Assembly (NCBI GenBank): GCA_942159475.1
Contig: OW804097.1
Coordinates: 55,448,986-55,512,985, forward strand
Source: Sthenelais limicola
Taxonomy: Eukaryota; Annelida; Polychaeta; Phyllodocida; Sigalionidae
Length of the DNA stretch: 64,000 nt
Direction: 5' to 3'
The notes beneath the pieces are model-generated. The model saw only the letters and a program-made list of their open reading frames with translations, made no database searches and was not told the DNA's origin. Numbering within the stretch: the first letter of the stretch is position 1; each line of letters opens with the position of its first letter. Made by a program: the position numbers and the translations under genes. Shown one piece after another: positions 20,401 to 32,400 of the stretch.

Positions 20401-23400
20401 TGAGTCGTTGGTCCTGTGATGGTTAGGGATGCCTTGATCAACTCTTTCTTAGATGAGAACTCGATCATGTAAAGACCAGGCACAGGGTCGCATACATCTA
20501 TAGTATTTTTGTAGTATGACGACTTGGCGCAGTGATCACAGCCTGGAGTATGCAAATAAGACTCAACGTTTGGACCCTGAACTCTAAAAGAGAGAGTGTC
20601 CATTTTCATTTCTTTACCAATCGTCACATGGTAAATGACTTTGTGTCCCGCTGGAGCAGATATATCAGACATGGCACTCACCCCTTTTCTGGTGTCTTTA
20701 CATGGCTCCACTCCAACCTTTCTAAAAGCTTCTGTCACATCTTCAGATTTAAGTTCTAGGTCCTTCGCTGCCTGAACTACACCACATGCAGCTTCATAGA
20801 AAGTTGAGTAAGGCGTCCAGTAGAGTTCATTGGCAATCACAAATGGATGGAAGGCCATCTTTAAGTCCCAACCTTCCGTCACACTGAGGAAGTAAAATGC
20901 CCTGTTGAAGACACCACTGGAGAAGTGGGGATCCATTCCGGGGCAGTAGCCAGATTGGTCATCCACTGATCTGCCATCATCACTGGGTCTTTTGAAGTAT
21001 CTCAAAGCTTCATCCTTCTTCTTCATGATCTCATACCCGACCATCCAGTCGGCTTTGGTGCTAGCATAGTATTCCACTACTTCTCCTGACATGTCTGAAA
21101 AAGCTTCGTTCATACCACCAGATTCGCCGTAATAATATAGACCCGAATTCATCTCGGTAACACCATGTGATATTTCGTGAGCAACAACATTGATGCTTGT
21201 GAGTGGGTAAAATGTGCTGTTGCCATCGCCGAAGGTAATGTAGTACCCATCCCAGAAGGCGTTCTCGAAAGCTGATCCAAAATGTACTCTAGCACTGCAG
21301 AAACTGTCACTCTCACCCTCCCTCTGCAATGGCTTCTCTATGCCATACCATTCGGAGAACATTTCATAAGTGGCATCGATGTAAAACATAGCATCGCTCA
21401 GGGGGCTGTATGCTCCGTTGATGCCATCTTCATATCCTTCATCGCATGGGAAGGAGAAGGGTTGGCTCTCATATTTCGAACAGTCCCAACTCTGGTTACA
21501 ACTGTACACGCGGGCCACGTTATTTTTCAAGATGCATGTCCCGTTCCCTATGTTGGTAACCTGGAGCTTTTTGTACTGGCTCCCACCGTACTTTGCCTTG
21601 CCAATTTTTTCATTACCACCGACAGCATTTATTTCATAGTTGGACTTGACTCTGGGTGTTGGTCGTCCCCGGACGTTATTAACGGAAAGCCCATCCCAGC
21701 TCTTCAGAACCTCACCAGTGTCGGCGTCCACGATTCCAGTGGGCCTGGACACTCTATGACTGTTCTCCACAGTGTAGGCTAGCTTGTAGGCCAACCGCGC
21801 CGACACAACATCATCTCCTTCATCGCTAGTCACCACCTCGAGCTTGGCATCACGTTTGGGATCGAACCTTACAGTTTCAGGCCTATCGTAGAACTTTCTG
21901 GCAAGGATGTGCATGGCTTCGTTCGCATCAAACCCTGGGTCAACACCGTTCAAATCGTCATCAAGATTTTCCACTAAATGCCCAGTGGCTTTGTGTGTGA
22001 ATTGACCATTAGCGGCCTTTTCCATGACAACAGACGCCCCCTCGACTGGAACGCCGAGGTATGTCTCCTGGTATTTGATCTTCTGGTTGCCGTGAGGTGT
22101 GGACACGTGTCGCCCTTCCTTCAGGTCTTCACCCTTGGTCAAACCCATCATAGCACGAGCTGAACGCTCCAGTCCCCCTTCGAGATCACGCTTAGCCTTC
22201 AGCATGCGTTCTTGTACGTTGACCTTCCTTGCTGCCTCCACAGTCAAGGCAATCACTGCAATAGATGTAGAAGTTGATAATCGATAAATAAATACAGGTA
22301 AATAAATCAGAGAAATTAACGAAAGTTAGACCTGGTTTTAAACTAGAAGATGACCACTCATCTATTGCTGTAACATTGTTTTATTTTGTTTGCATCATCT
22401 CTGACCCAGTACAGCTCAATATCCAGTATCCTTTTTCATTTGTATGCTTGCATAAAATTTACCTATACATGGAAGTGTTACGAAATGTTGACACATAGGC
22501 CACAAAGCAAACACCATATGCCAGTTAATAAGGCTTCATTGCACCCAATAGTACTTAAAGATGTAACCATAGCCTGGTAAAATATGGTAACAGGGAACTA
22601 GAAGAAACTATTGATGAGATGAATGAGAAGCAGCGCATTGAAGCATCTTAATATAAATGTCAACAGCACCCCGCTCGCTACTAGATTGTGGTATATTTCC
22701 ACAGGAGCTAGTGGATGACCACTTACAAGGAATGAACTGGAAACTGCCTGATGATAATATTCATCACTAAAGCTGGGATATGATGGACTATAAATGCTAA
22801 ACTAATGGACACAAAACAACCATCATGCAACTGCAGAATGTTGTACTGAGGTTCCCTGGCCTCACTATACTCCTGTATACATATATATATATATATATCC
22901 TCTATGCTATACAGTGAATATTTTCAATGGTTTCTCCCTTCTTTGATGAACATGTGTGGCGAGCCTATCAGGGATAGGGCCCCACCCACTTCTCTCCTGC
23001 TATCTTTGTGTACCCCTGCCTGTACCAATAAAGGTCAGCTTTGATATTGCAATCATTGGAGTTACTTCTCTTTACTCCTGTCCCTTCTCCTATTTATATA
23101 TGCTTTATTTCCATTTTGTTTAACAGTAATGTCTGCATTGAAATGGGTCACACGTCTCTTGTCATAGACAGCTCTCCGACGGGACTACATCTAATAATAA
23201 TTAATATTTTCTAGTATATAAGTATAATAAAAAAAAGTCTATCATTTACATCTACCAACTAGTCCCAAGAATCGATCCCATAATACTGGTGGAGAACCTA
23301 GTTGCGTTCATCCCGGCCCAACCTAATGAGAATATATGGGTTTTGCACCTACCTAGGAGCAGGAATAAGTTGTAGACAGCTGCCATCCTGGGGCCGTTTT

Positions 23401-26400
23401 TCCGGTATTCGTGGGAGTCCTGAGTGACTCCTGTGTCAATGATATGTCCACACTCCCTTATATACTAGTATACATTGCAAATAACAATAAATCAAACGTA
23501 ATGATGAATTAATTGAACTGTCGAACCCATTTCTTAATTGGTCAATTCTCATTTAGATTTAACAATGAAATTATCAAAATTGTGAATAGTCAATTTGAAT
23601 TGATGGTAGAATGTGATGTATTACTGGGAATAAACTATGAGGTGGTGCTTGGAATCCCACAATATTGATGTACAATGACACTCGTTTAGTCTTTCCTGCA
23701 ATAAGTTGATCTTTAGTATTGATTATTCTATCGGTTCTGCAACTTGACGAGAAAGGAAATACTTGTTAATTTGATTGATTATTCGCAAATAATCATAATT
23801 ACCTGAGTATAAAAAGGAAACGATCGTAGGTCATTGCACAAAACCATTGTGGTTTTCCCATGCCTTTGCATGCTCCGCATTGTCTGAATTATTTTATTAA
23901 GTGCATTTTAAAGAATTCAGTGTTGTTTAAAATCTTTTGAAGGTGGAGTTATCAAAGTGATATATGAAACAATTCTAGAATATACGGTATCTCCGCCATA
24001 CACATTAATGCCAATCATTTTTATGGGAAAAGAAAATAATGCTGGTCGCCATTATTTCACTCATGATAATAATACGGCGGTAATGGGAATGAAGCAGAAT
24101 TGATACGGTATCCCTGCAATTTGTTCTAGATTGATAACTACGTATGGAGTGGTATTTTATTTAATTTTCTCACCCATTGATGCAACAACTAATGCAAATA
24201 GTGGCGTAACAAGTACTTGGTGAAATAATTGGTCACAATTTTCCCATCACATTAGTGTTAACTATGCCATGCATTTTTCCTATTTTTCTTGTTGATCCGG
24301 CCAATAACAGCCTCATGTACAATCAAATTTTTAATGAAACTTTTTACTCTTCTTCTTTTACAGCAAGAGCTCCTAAACAGAATAAATTCCATTAATCAAG
24401 AGCATAAATTGTTAAAGGTAAGATCCCTCAAAGTTGTCTGCGCGTTTTATAGCCTGATTATATATAGATCTTGTAAAATGATCTTCCTACTTTAAATGAC
24501 ATTCTCCTGGTTATTTCAATATTTATCCAAAGCACCTCACCGAGGTAGATTTTAAGATTGAAATGATAGGAAAATGCATTTTCAATTTTCTTAATTCATT
24601 ATTGATTTAAATCATCATTGAGAACAGTGCGGTCTGATCTTTGCGTAGAAGAATATCAACCCATCTCATATACTTCTAGGAATCACCAAACATATTGAAT
24701 ATGTTTTAACATCTAAAATTGGGTATATGTATATGCAGAAATGGGCAATTCGGTCCAAAAGTTTTTGTTTTAATTTAGTTGGGAAATTACATGTACATTC
24801 TCACCAGTTGTTAAATTGTAAAACTCTGGTTGTCTGAACTATCTGAAAGATGTTATAATCCACCTCCGTTTAAATGTATATTTGTCAAACCTATTCATTT
24901 CCATGGCAGAGTCAACATGAAGATGTCCAGATAGAGTTGACGAAGATCAACGAGCAAAAGATGAAGGAGACAGAGGACCATAATAAGATGCTAGAGCAAA
25001 ATAATATAGAGTACCAGCAACTCAAGCAAGAAAAAGATAACGAACTCGCACAGATCAGGGGTTGGTATCAATCTATTATCACTATTGTCCGCTTTCAGGT
25101 TTCAAAATGTTTGGCGCTGTACTCCATTATCTCTCTTATAAGTCTTCTTATCATCTTATCCTTATCATTCAACAATTTCTTTTCCTTTTCCTTTCAGACC
25201 AGTTAGCAAATTTCAAGCGGAAAAATGACGATGTCGAGAACAGACTTGCTGTTGCTTTACAGAATAATCAAATAAATCAGGTATGTCAATTTAAGTTTTT
25301 ACTTGTGGTTTACACTCTGTGGTATGTCTCCTATTGATTCCCCAAATCGAACTGTATTAACAAAGTTGGGTTATTCTTTGAACTCATCTTCGACTTATTG
25401 GACCAAATGAATGGCATGATTCGTACTTCGGTTTCTTCAAAAAGCTTGCGATTCTTGTGATCAATCGATGTATGTTATCAATAATAAACAATCTCTTGAA
25501 CTTCTTTCACCCGTAGTCCATGACTTAGCGGCTGGAAATATAGATTTAACGTAATGTGTTGGGACAACCTTCTTTTCAATGGATGACACTCTTTCCAAAC
25601 GATAGTTCAGCCACATCATCTTATAATATCACGATTGCAACAATTTTTCTTTAAAAATATCCCTCTATTACACACCCGATTCAGCTAACGCTACACATTT
25701 TTCTAGTGGGGTATATTCAGAAGTAGTATCAGATCATCGGACTGTGTCTCTGATAGGACCATATAAATACTATAATAATATCCTTTCATTTCACTGTTAC
25801 ACATTCGTTTTTAAATGCACAGATGGAGGAATTCAAAATTGAAGTTGATAAATTTGGATTGTTGTGTGTCGATGGGTGGCAGCACCCATCAAATTTATTT
25901 CCCAATATTTAAAGTTATTTTATAAACATAATCAACTTAATTCAAGCGAGGAGTCATTGATATTGCTATTAATTCATTTCCTCCCAATTTACTTGGTCGT
26001 GTCCGTAGTATCATGCTTTTCCATAACATTTATTAGGACACACTTCTGGGAGCTTTAACGTTCCCAGTTAATTTAAAAACAAAATGTATTTATTTTTTCT
26101 CGTTTGTTGTATGTTCATTTTTAAATTATATATATATTTCAAAATACGTAAATGATTGAAAATGAGAATATAATGTTGTCCCCTATTTTTCTCATCCTCG
26201 GTGCTTACGATAAAATAATCTAGATAATAAGAATTAGTCGATCTTGCTGGGAATGGCGTTTTAAGCTAGTCATGAGAATTTTCAGCCGTTCCTGAGACAC
26301 AGTCTAAATACTGATCCTACTTAGTACATGGGGCAGGTCGTCAGCAAATTTACAATCAGCAGCGCTCTAAAAAAAATTAGCGAATTCTGCTAAATTAGGT

Positions 26401-29400
26401 CGAAAAATGATAAATACTAGGTATATCTGAGTATAGTTAGTATGTCGTACGTTGATACAGAAGATCTTTTCGGATACAAAGACCTGTATTTTGAACCTTA
26501 CTCTCTTCTTAAATTTTGGTTATTGGTTTTATGGAGCCTTCATGCAGCCGTTTATTGACCGAAAAAACATATAGTGAAAACAAAGAAGAAAGAAATATAA
26601 ATTATGAAATAGTGGGTCAAGATTACATCGAAGTTACAGAAAAGACTTCCATTGTAGCTAACAAAGTAGCACCGGAAACGTTAGCACAAGGTTCCTGAAC
26701 GTATATTGGCATTTTAGGGGGGGATTGGTCGAGGTGAAATATACATTTTCTGACGTCCTCACCCATTACACCTCCCTGGTCCTCCCCCCCCCCCCCCTTG
26801 TTGAAGCTATGTCCAAACTATATCTCAATGCTTGGCTGTCTCTCCATCAGTATCAGGTGCAGCAGTATATAGCCAACCTTCGGGCTGCACGTGCAGATAT
26901 CAGCAATCTTAAGGTTTCTATTTCCTCCTCACGTCCTTTACCATCCTCCCCAGGAAGGGTGGCTCTTGCCTGGGTTTCTGCTGTTAAGCACTTTGCCACA
27001 TGACCCTGCTAACATCTGGGACTCACGTTTATAAACTTGATTTAATAATTGAGGGTTGATGCCCCAACAAAATATCAAGGGCCAAATTAAAATGTTAATA
27101 CTTTTCATGCACTCTTGGATCCAGGATTTTTAAAACAGGAGGCGGGAGGTGGGAGGGCACTTATCCTATAAAAAGACAAGTGAACATATAAATGATAATC
27201 GCATCGAAAATTGAGTCAAATAGTTGACAAAAGATTTTATCATTCACAATCAAAATGTGTTTTAACCAAGGGTTATTTTGAGAGGAATAAGGAGTGGGAG
27301 AGTGCATACCCAATCCAGATCACTATTGGATGTTTAAATCATGACGAGTCATTCAAAGAGCCAACGTCAAGAATTTTACTCTCCTCACTACCATTAATGT
27401 AAGATTTCATGTATCTATGTAATTGATCCTGATGATTGGACCATTGGTTTCTAGGATAGTCATTTAGTAACGCATCATTCACTCTAGGATGATCGGACAC
27501 ACCCACCCTCTCCTTTCTGAAAGAAAAATATGGTTCTGTACCGCCCCCAAACGCAAGTCCCAGTAATAGGCAAGGGTCTGTGACAGTGTGTTGAGGTGGA
27601 CATATACTCTCTGCTGCCAAGGGAGGATGCTACCTTGGTGTCATGGCACCTACTGCTTCTCACACGTTATGCCCATAATTAACAACACTATTGTGTCACC
27701 CGCTTCTGCTGGTGTTTAATCTACCAACATTAATTCTCATCGTCACTACTCAAAAAAATCACAAATTCAGCTTTGGTGAAGGGACCATCGGGGATGCTCT
27801 GTGTCTATCTTATGAGAAACCCTTAGCAGGTACCCATAGCAGGTGCCCCCTATGCTGTGAACCTACTAGTATGTACACATACCCATCGCGGACTACTATG
27901 CTTTGTGCTCCTGCATAGGGAATTAGGTGGATAGGTGCGTTAGAAACCTATTGACGGCCTAGCGTACATAACTTCCCTATCTTACATACAAGGTAAATAT
28001 GCGATGGGTATGCGTATAGGTTCACAGCATATAATGAGCAATTCCACCAATTGGTCAATTGGCCATCCAGGTCTGAACAATCTTAATTTTTTAGAATTGC
28101 TTCTATTGCTTTATTCTTTTTCGTATATAAACTACACATATTGTTGATATTATAGACGAAATTAGGAATGTTAATGATGAATATTGTAGTCAGGGCAGCT
28201 TGATAGAGTCTGATTAGAACTCTGATGATAAGGGCACCGAAGATTGATATATATTTGTACATAAATGAGGATTTAAATTACAAATAAATAAAACAAATAT
28301 GCACACCATGTTTTAAACTATTTTGTGCTTGATAGGTCTCGACATAAGGGTGATAATACCTTTTAGTTTGTGAAAATATTCCAATTAGGAGGAAAGTTAT
28401 AGTCAAATAACCATTCCGGTAATGGTAATGATAATGGCAGTGGCAAGGGTGACAGTTCATTGACCCTGTGCCCATATATACAGATATATAACCTATTATA
28501 TTTAGAATATGTATACAAAAATATATAACATTGATTGCCCCTTGTTCTCTTTTTAAGTTGACTTGAATACTTGTATTGGTATTTTTATGAAGGTAAATGT
28601 GGGTTCTGTTTAAATATTTAGAGGCAAAATTCTTAGGGTTAAAGGTTCTCTTTATTATGTCCCAACAACACATGTCAGTACCATTGTCAGTGTCAGCGTC
28701 AGTGTCAGCGTCACGTGTGGAATACACACGTGACGCTGACACATTTTCCACCCTAACTTCTGATTAAGGAGAACCTGAGTGGATTTATGGTTTTTGAAAT
28801 GAAGTATGTGTGGCATCTCGTCTCTATGGATATTATTGATTATCAATTCCTAATATTTATTAAATGCAGTAGAGTAATAATGCTCACGTGACGCTGACAT
28901 CAGAGCTGCCCAACTCTTTCTTTATTACCTAGTATTAAAGTATGATCAGATATCTGAACAAATTTATTCTTAATATTTCAAGCCCGCGCAAGTAATGCAT
29001 TAGCTCTCATCCAGATCGAAAAGAGGATAAAAGAAATGAAATATATTAATAATTCACAATTGCTGCCACCAAACCCCAAATGAACCATATAGACCTATGC
29101 TTCTACTGGCTGGATCTTCAAGTATAATCCCACTTTTTTATGATTTTGAGTATGAGGAATCCATTTCTGTGGACTATTTTTGGTTTCAAGGTCATTTTCA
29201 GGTCAAAATAAAAAATGGCTGCCGTCATGAAACAAGAAAAAAAAAATATTTCAAGCCCATGTAGAATTAACAAAATTAGTATATATTGTCCATCCCTGGA
29301 TCTTATATTTTTTCAAGACCTGGATTTTATTTTCCACACATGACGCTGACAATTAGACTTCCCAACATATTTTTACATTTTTATTATACCAAAGAACCAT

Positions 29401-32400
29401 TCAAAACAAATAAAATACAGATCATACAGTAGCTAGGGTCAAGGCGCAATGGTAAAATAAGTTTAAACTATATTCGACTAAACATTTTTATTTGTTTCCA
29501 GCATTTTATTGGGTTTTCCCTAATTTGTCTTCATTTTTAAGGCCCTAAAATCCGTATTTTAGACCCCCAAGCCAAAATTCTTAGGAAAATCTCTGTAAGT
29601 AGGGGGTATTTCTGATGTATTTCGGGTGGGCGGATACGATAAAACTATTGAAAAATTTCTCCAATCGTTTTTTTCCATTCAAATACGCAAAAGACGATTT
29701 AAGGGTCAAATGACGACCAAATGGTGGATTTGCTCTATATATGGGGCACCTGCTAAGGGGGTCTATTGCTAGCCAGGCCTCTCCAGACTTAGATTGTATG
29801 AACTATATAACAGAAGTAGAAGCTCATGTATTATTACATGTACTTACATGTGTATATATTCGACCTAAAACCTAAGACTAAGTCGTTGCATGGTGCCCTG
29901 ACCCAAAATATGAAAGATGGGAATAAGATAATGGATGAATATATTTTTAATTGCATGGTATATTAACGATTGGCATGTACTTCCCATATTAGAGTTATCA
30001 CTCACTTACAATACTGAATCCGAATATTTATAAACCACAAAAAGTACATGACTTGGACAAAATAATTTGCAACTTGCTATACATATGTTTGCGTAGTATC
30101 AGCTTCTGAAACCTGCCCATTTGGTACGTGTACATTCATGTTGAAAATATTTTTGTTAATTTTATTCAGTTTCTAACATCATGTTTTCAAGTAGATACAA
30201 AGTTAAATTTGTAGCCTTAATCTCTTAACCTGAATATAATATGCCTTTATAAATTGCATAGACTTTACTTTTTTCTTTTCACTTGAAGACAATCAGAACT
30301 TTCTAGTGATATATTCTGTTCAGCTTAATACCAGAAAAACTCAATCCACAGCTTTTTAACTTTATATTTCGCTGGTGTTTTCTGATACCTGATTTCCTTG
30401 TATTATCAACAACTATTCATGGGTAGAGAGAGAGCTATCAATACATAAGGTATATGTATATTGAAACTCTGGATTAATGTAATACACAGATTTACTTTGA
30501 TATTTTCTTTCTTTTCAATTGTAGTCTAAGGTGAGAATTCTATTTCATTGAATGATGTGCGCAGTTCTGAAGTGACTAATCGACCTGTTAAGCGAGAACG
30601 AGTTAAACATTCTACTTTCCACTTCATAAGTTTTAACATTTTGAAATGTGTTGATTTGAAAATGTTTGCTTTGACACTTGAAGCTATTTCAACACTTAAC
30701 AACAGTTGAACTACTAAAATTAATAAGAGATTTTTCTTCAATTCTAATGTCTGCGCATACCCATTGGTTGTGAAAATTGTTTTTATAATTTTATGAAATA
30801 GGATATACAAAAAGTTATTTTATTTTTAAAAAGTCTTTAGAAAACTCATCTCATCAATTCAATTTTTTATTTTTACATTTTTACTTTTTTTCACAAGTAT
30901 CTAAAACAGACCATCTATTGAGTGAATCGGTGATGATATTTATTGTTTGCTTAATCCACACTAGTGTACATATTTGTATAATTATTATTATAGACATCGA
31001 CATTTAAAACTGGCATTTTAAAATGCACTTGAAGTGTCCGAAGGTGGAGTTGGGTTAAACGGAATGATGTCAAACCATTTACCAAAACTTTTCCAGGAAA
31101 ATGTGTGATGTCGGCAAAATAATTGTCTATAGGATCTATAAATCGCTCAAAATTGGATATCTTGGGGTGACATTTGTGTTGGTATTCTATGAAAAACTTG
31201 AAATTCCATTTCTTTATTTCATCATTTCGTATGTCAACTATAACTGTGAATGTAATATTTATTGGAGATATATTAGATACCTAACATACATAGTAGTACA
31301 ATTTGTTTCTTTCAAGATTATATACTCCCCGGACACTTTTATTGGCCATATACATTTTTTTAAGGCAGGGTGGTCCTGGTAGCTCAGTTATTAAGAGCTT
31401 CATGCACGTAATACAGAGGTTATGGTTCAATTCCAACCTTTCCATCTCCTGTACATACAGACCTAACGCCCCTGCTACCATCTAGTCACCATGCGAAACC
31501 TACTTCCTTTCAGGCTCAAATTGAGAGGCAAAATTTACTCATGCAAAGTCAGCAACTACAACAGCAACAGCAACAGCAACAACAGCAACAGCAGCAGCAG
31601 AACAATAAACAGCTTCAAAGTGACCAGCAGAACCAACAGGCTGGGGCACAGCTTGATAATACTATCAACAAAGATAGACTTCTGGTAAACCAGATGAATA
31701 ATAATAACAACCTTCTTCAGCAAAACCAATTAAATCCTCAACAAGGTAATGCTCTTGGACAAAATAATTTTATGAACCAGCAACAACAGCAACAGCAACA
31801 GCTACTACCCCTACAACAGCAGCAGCAGAATTTTGGAAATGGACAAAATCTTCAAAATAACCAAAACCAATTAGGAAACCAAGATAATTACGGAAACCAG
31901 CAAATACAACAACAAAAGGTACCAGGTTTCAATAATGGTCCGAGGATTCAAGATATGGCCATACGTTATCAAAACCAAGGCTTGCAACAAGTATATTTTT
32001 TTATCTTCTTTTATGAACATTTTGTTATTTTCATGTTTCAAATAAAGATTTTTCTCTTATCTGTAATTCTTCTAAGAATAGTTTTTTTTAGAAGTAATTA
32101 ACCCATAAACTAAAACATTTACTCCGAATGCTCTCCCACCTGCTTAACATATTTGCAGTTCTTTGTATGAGGTTTGGACTGAAATCTGATTGTGCCTTTT
32201 CCTAATTTAAAAACCTGTACAATAGCTTTGTAATGACTTTGTTGCTAGATACAAATTAAGAAACAAAGTCTAAGCGCTGGAGGTATAGCATGCGCTAACA
32301 TATTTGCTATAAAGGGAGTATGATTGAAATGGTCGATTTTGATCATGACGAACTGGATTTCACTAATAAGTCCTTGTCACATGTCTGTAGGGAGGGTATT

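Larger units (their letters stand above)
17468..26913 (+). other. GOLIM4: GOLIM4-like exons 1-7: membrane anchor and coiled coil
   Basis: Exon 1 carries a short basic cytosolic tail (M-S-R-R-S-G), the anchor and the start of the stalk. Exons 2-7 encode heptad-rich, Glu/Lys/Gln-rich helix of about 155 residues that would form the lumenal coiled-coil stalk; in the vertebrate protein this region carries Golgi and endosome targeting information. The exon 5 donor (GGG|GTTGGT) is weak but is the only one that restores phase. Exon 7 has stacked in-frame acceptors (CATCAG, TATCAG, GTGCAG), so two-residue splice variants are possible. Confidence 0.85.
26914..31371. other. GOLIM4-like intron 7 (large, repeat-bearing)
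   Basis: This 4.6-kb intron holds an inverted-repeat element (27851-28031), a perfect hairpin with dispersed relatives (28702-28742), and a remnant near 27118-27160 (GGATCCAGGATTTTTAAAAC). That last word resembles the edge of the TIR family at 62636-63044, and a similar word occurs at 33938. No additional exon was supported. Confidence 0.5.

Noticed and set aside
21282..21782. 166-codon plus-strand ORF opposite the M4 peptidase
   Set aside because: It is an antisense shadow of the conserved catalytic region; the minus frame carries all motif residues.
28278..28751. 157-codon minus-strand ORF
   Set aside because: It runs through the hairpin and AT-rich repeat sequence, has low-complexity composition (Asp-Thr and His-Tyr runs from simple repeats), and shows no splice or domain support.
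31372..31443. Functional tRNA gene
   Set aside because: A and B boxes are present but the anticodon and acceptor stems do not pair, so a SINE head is more likely.
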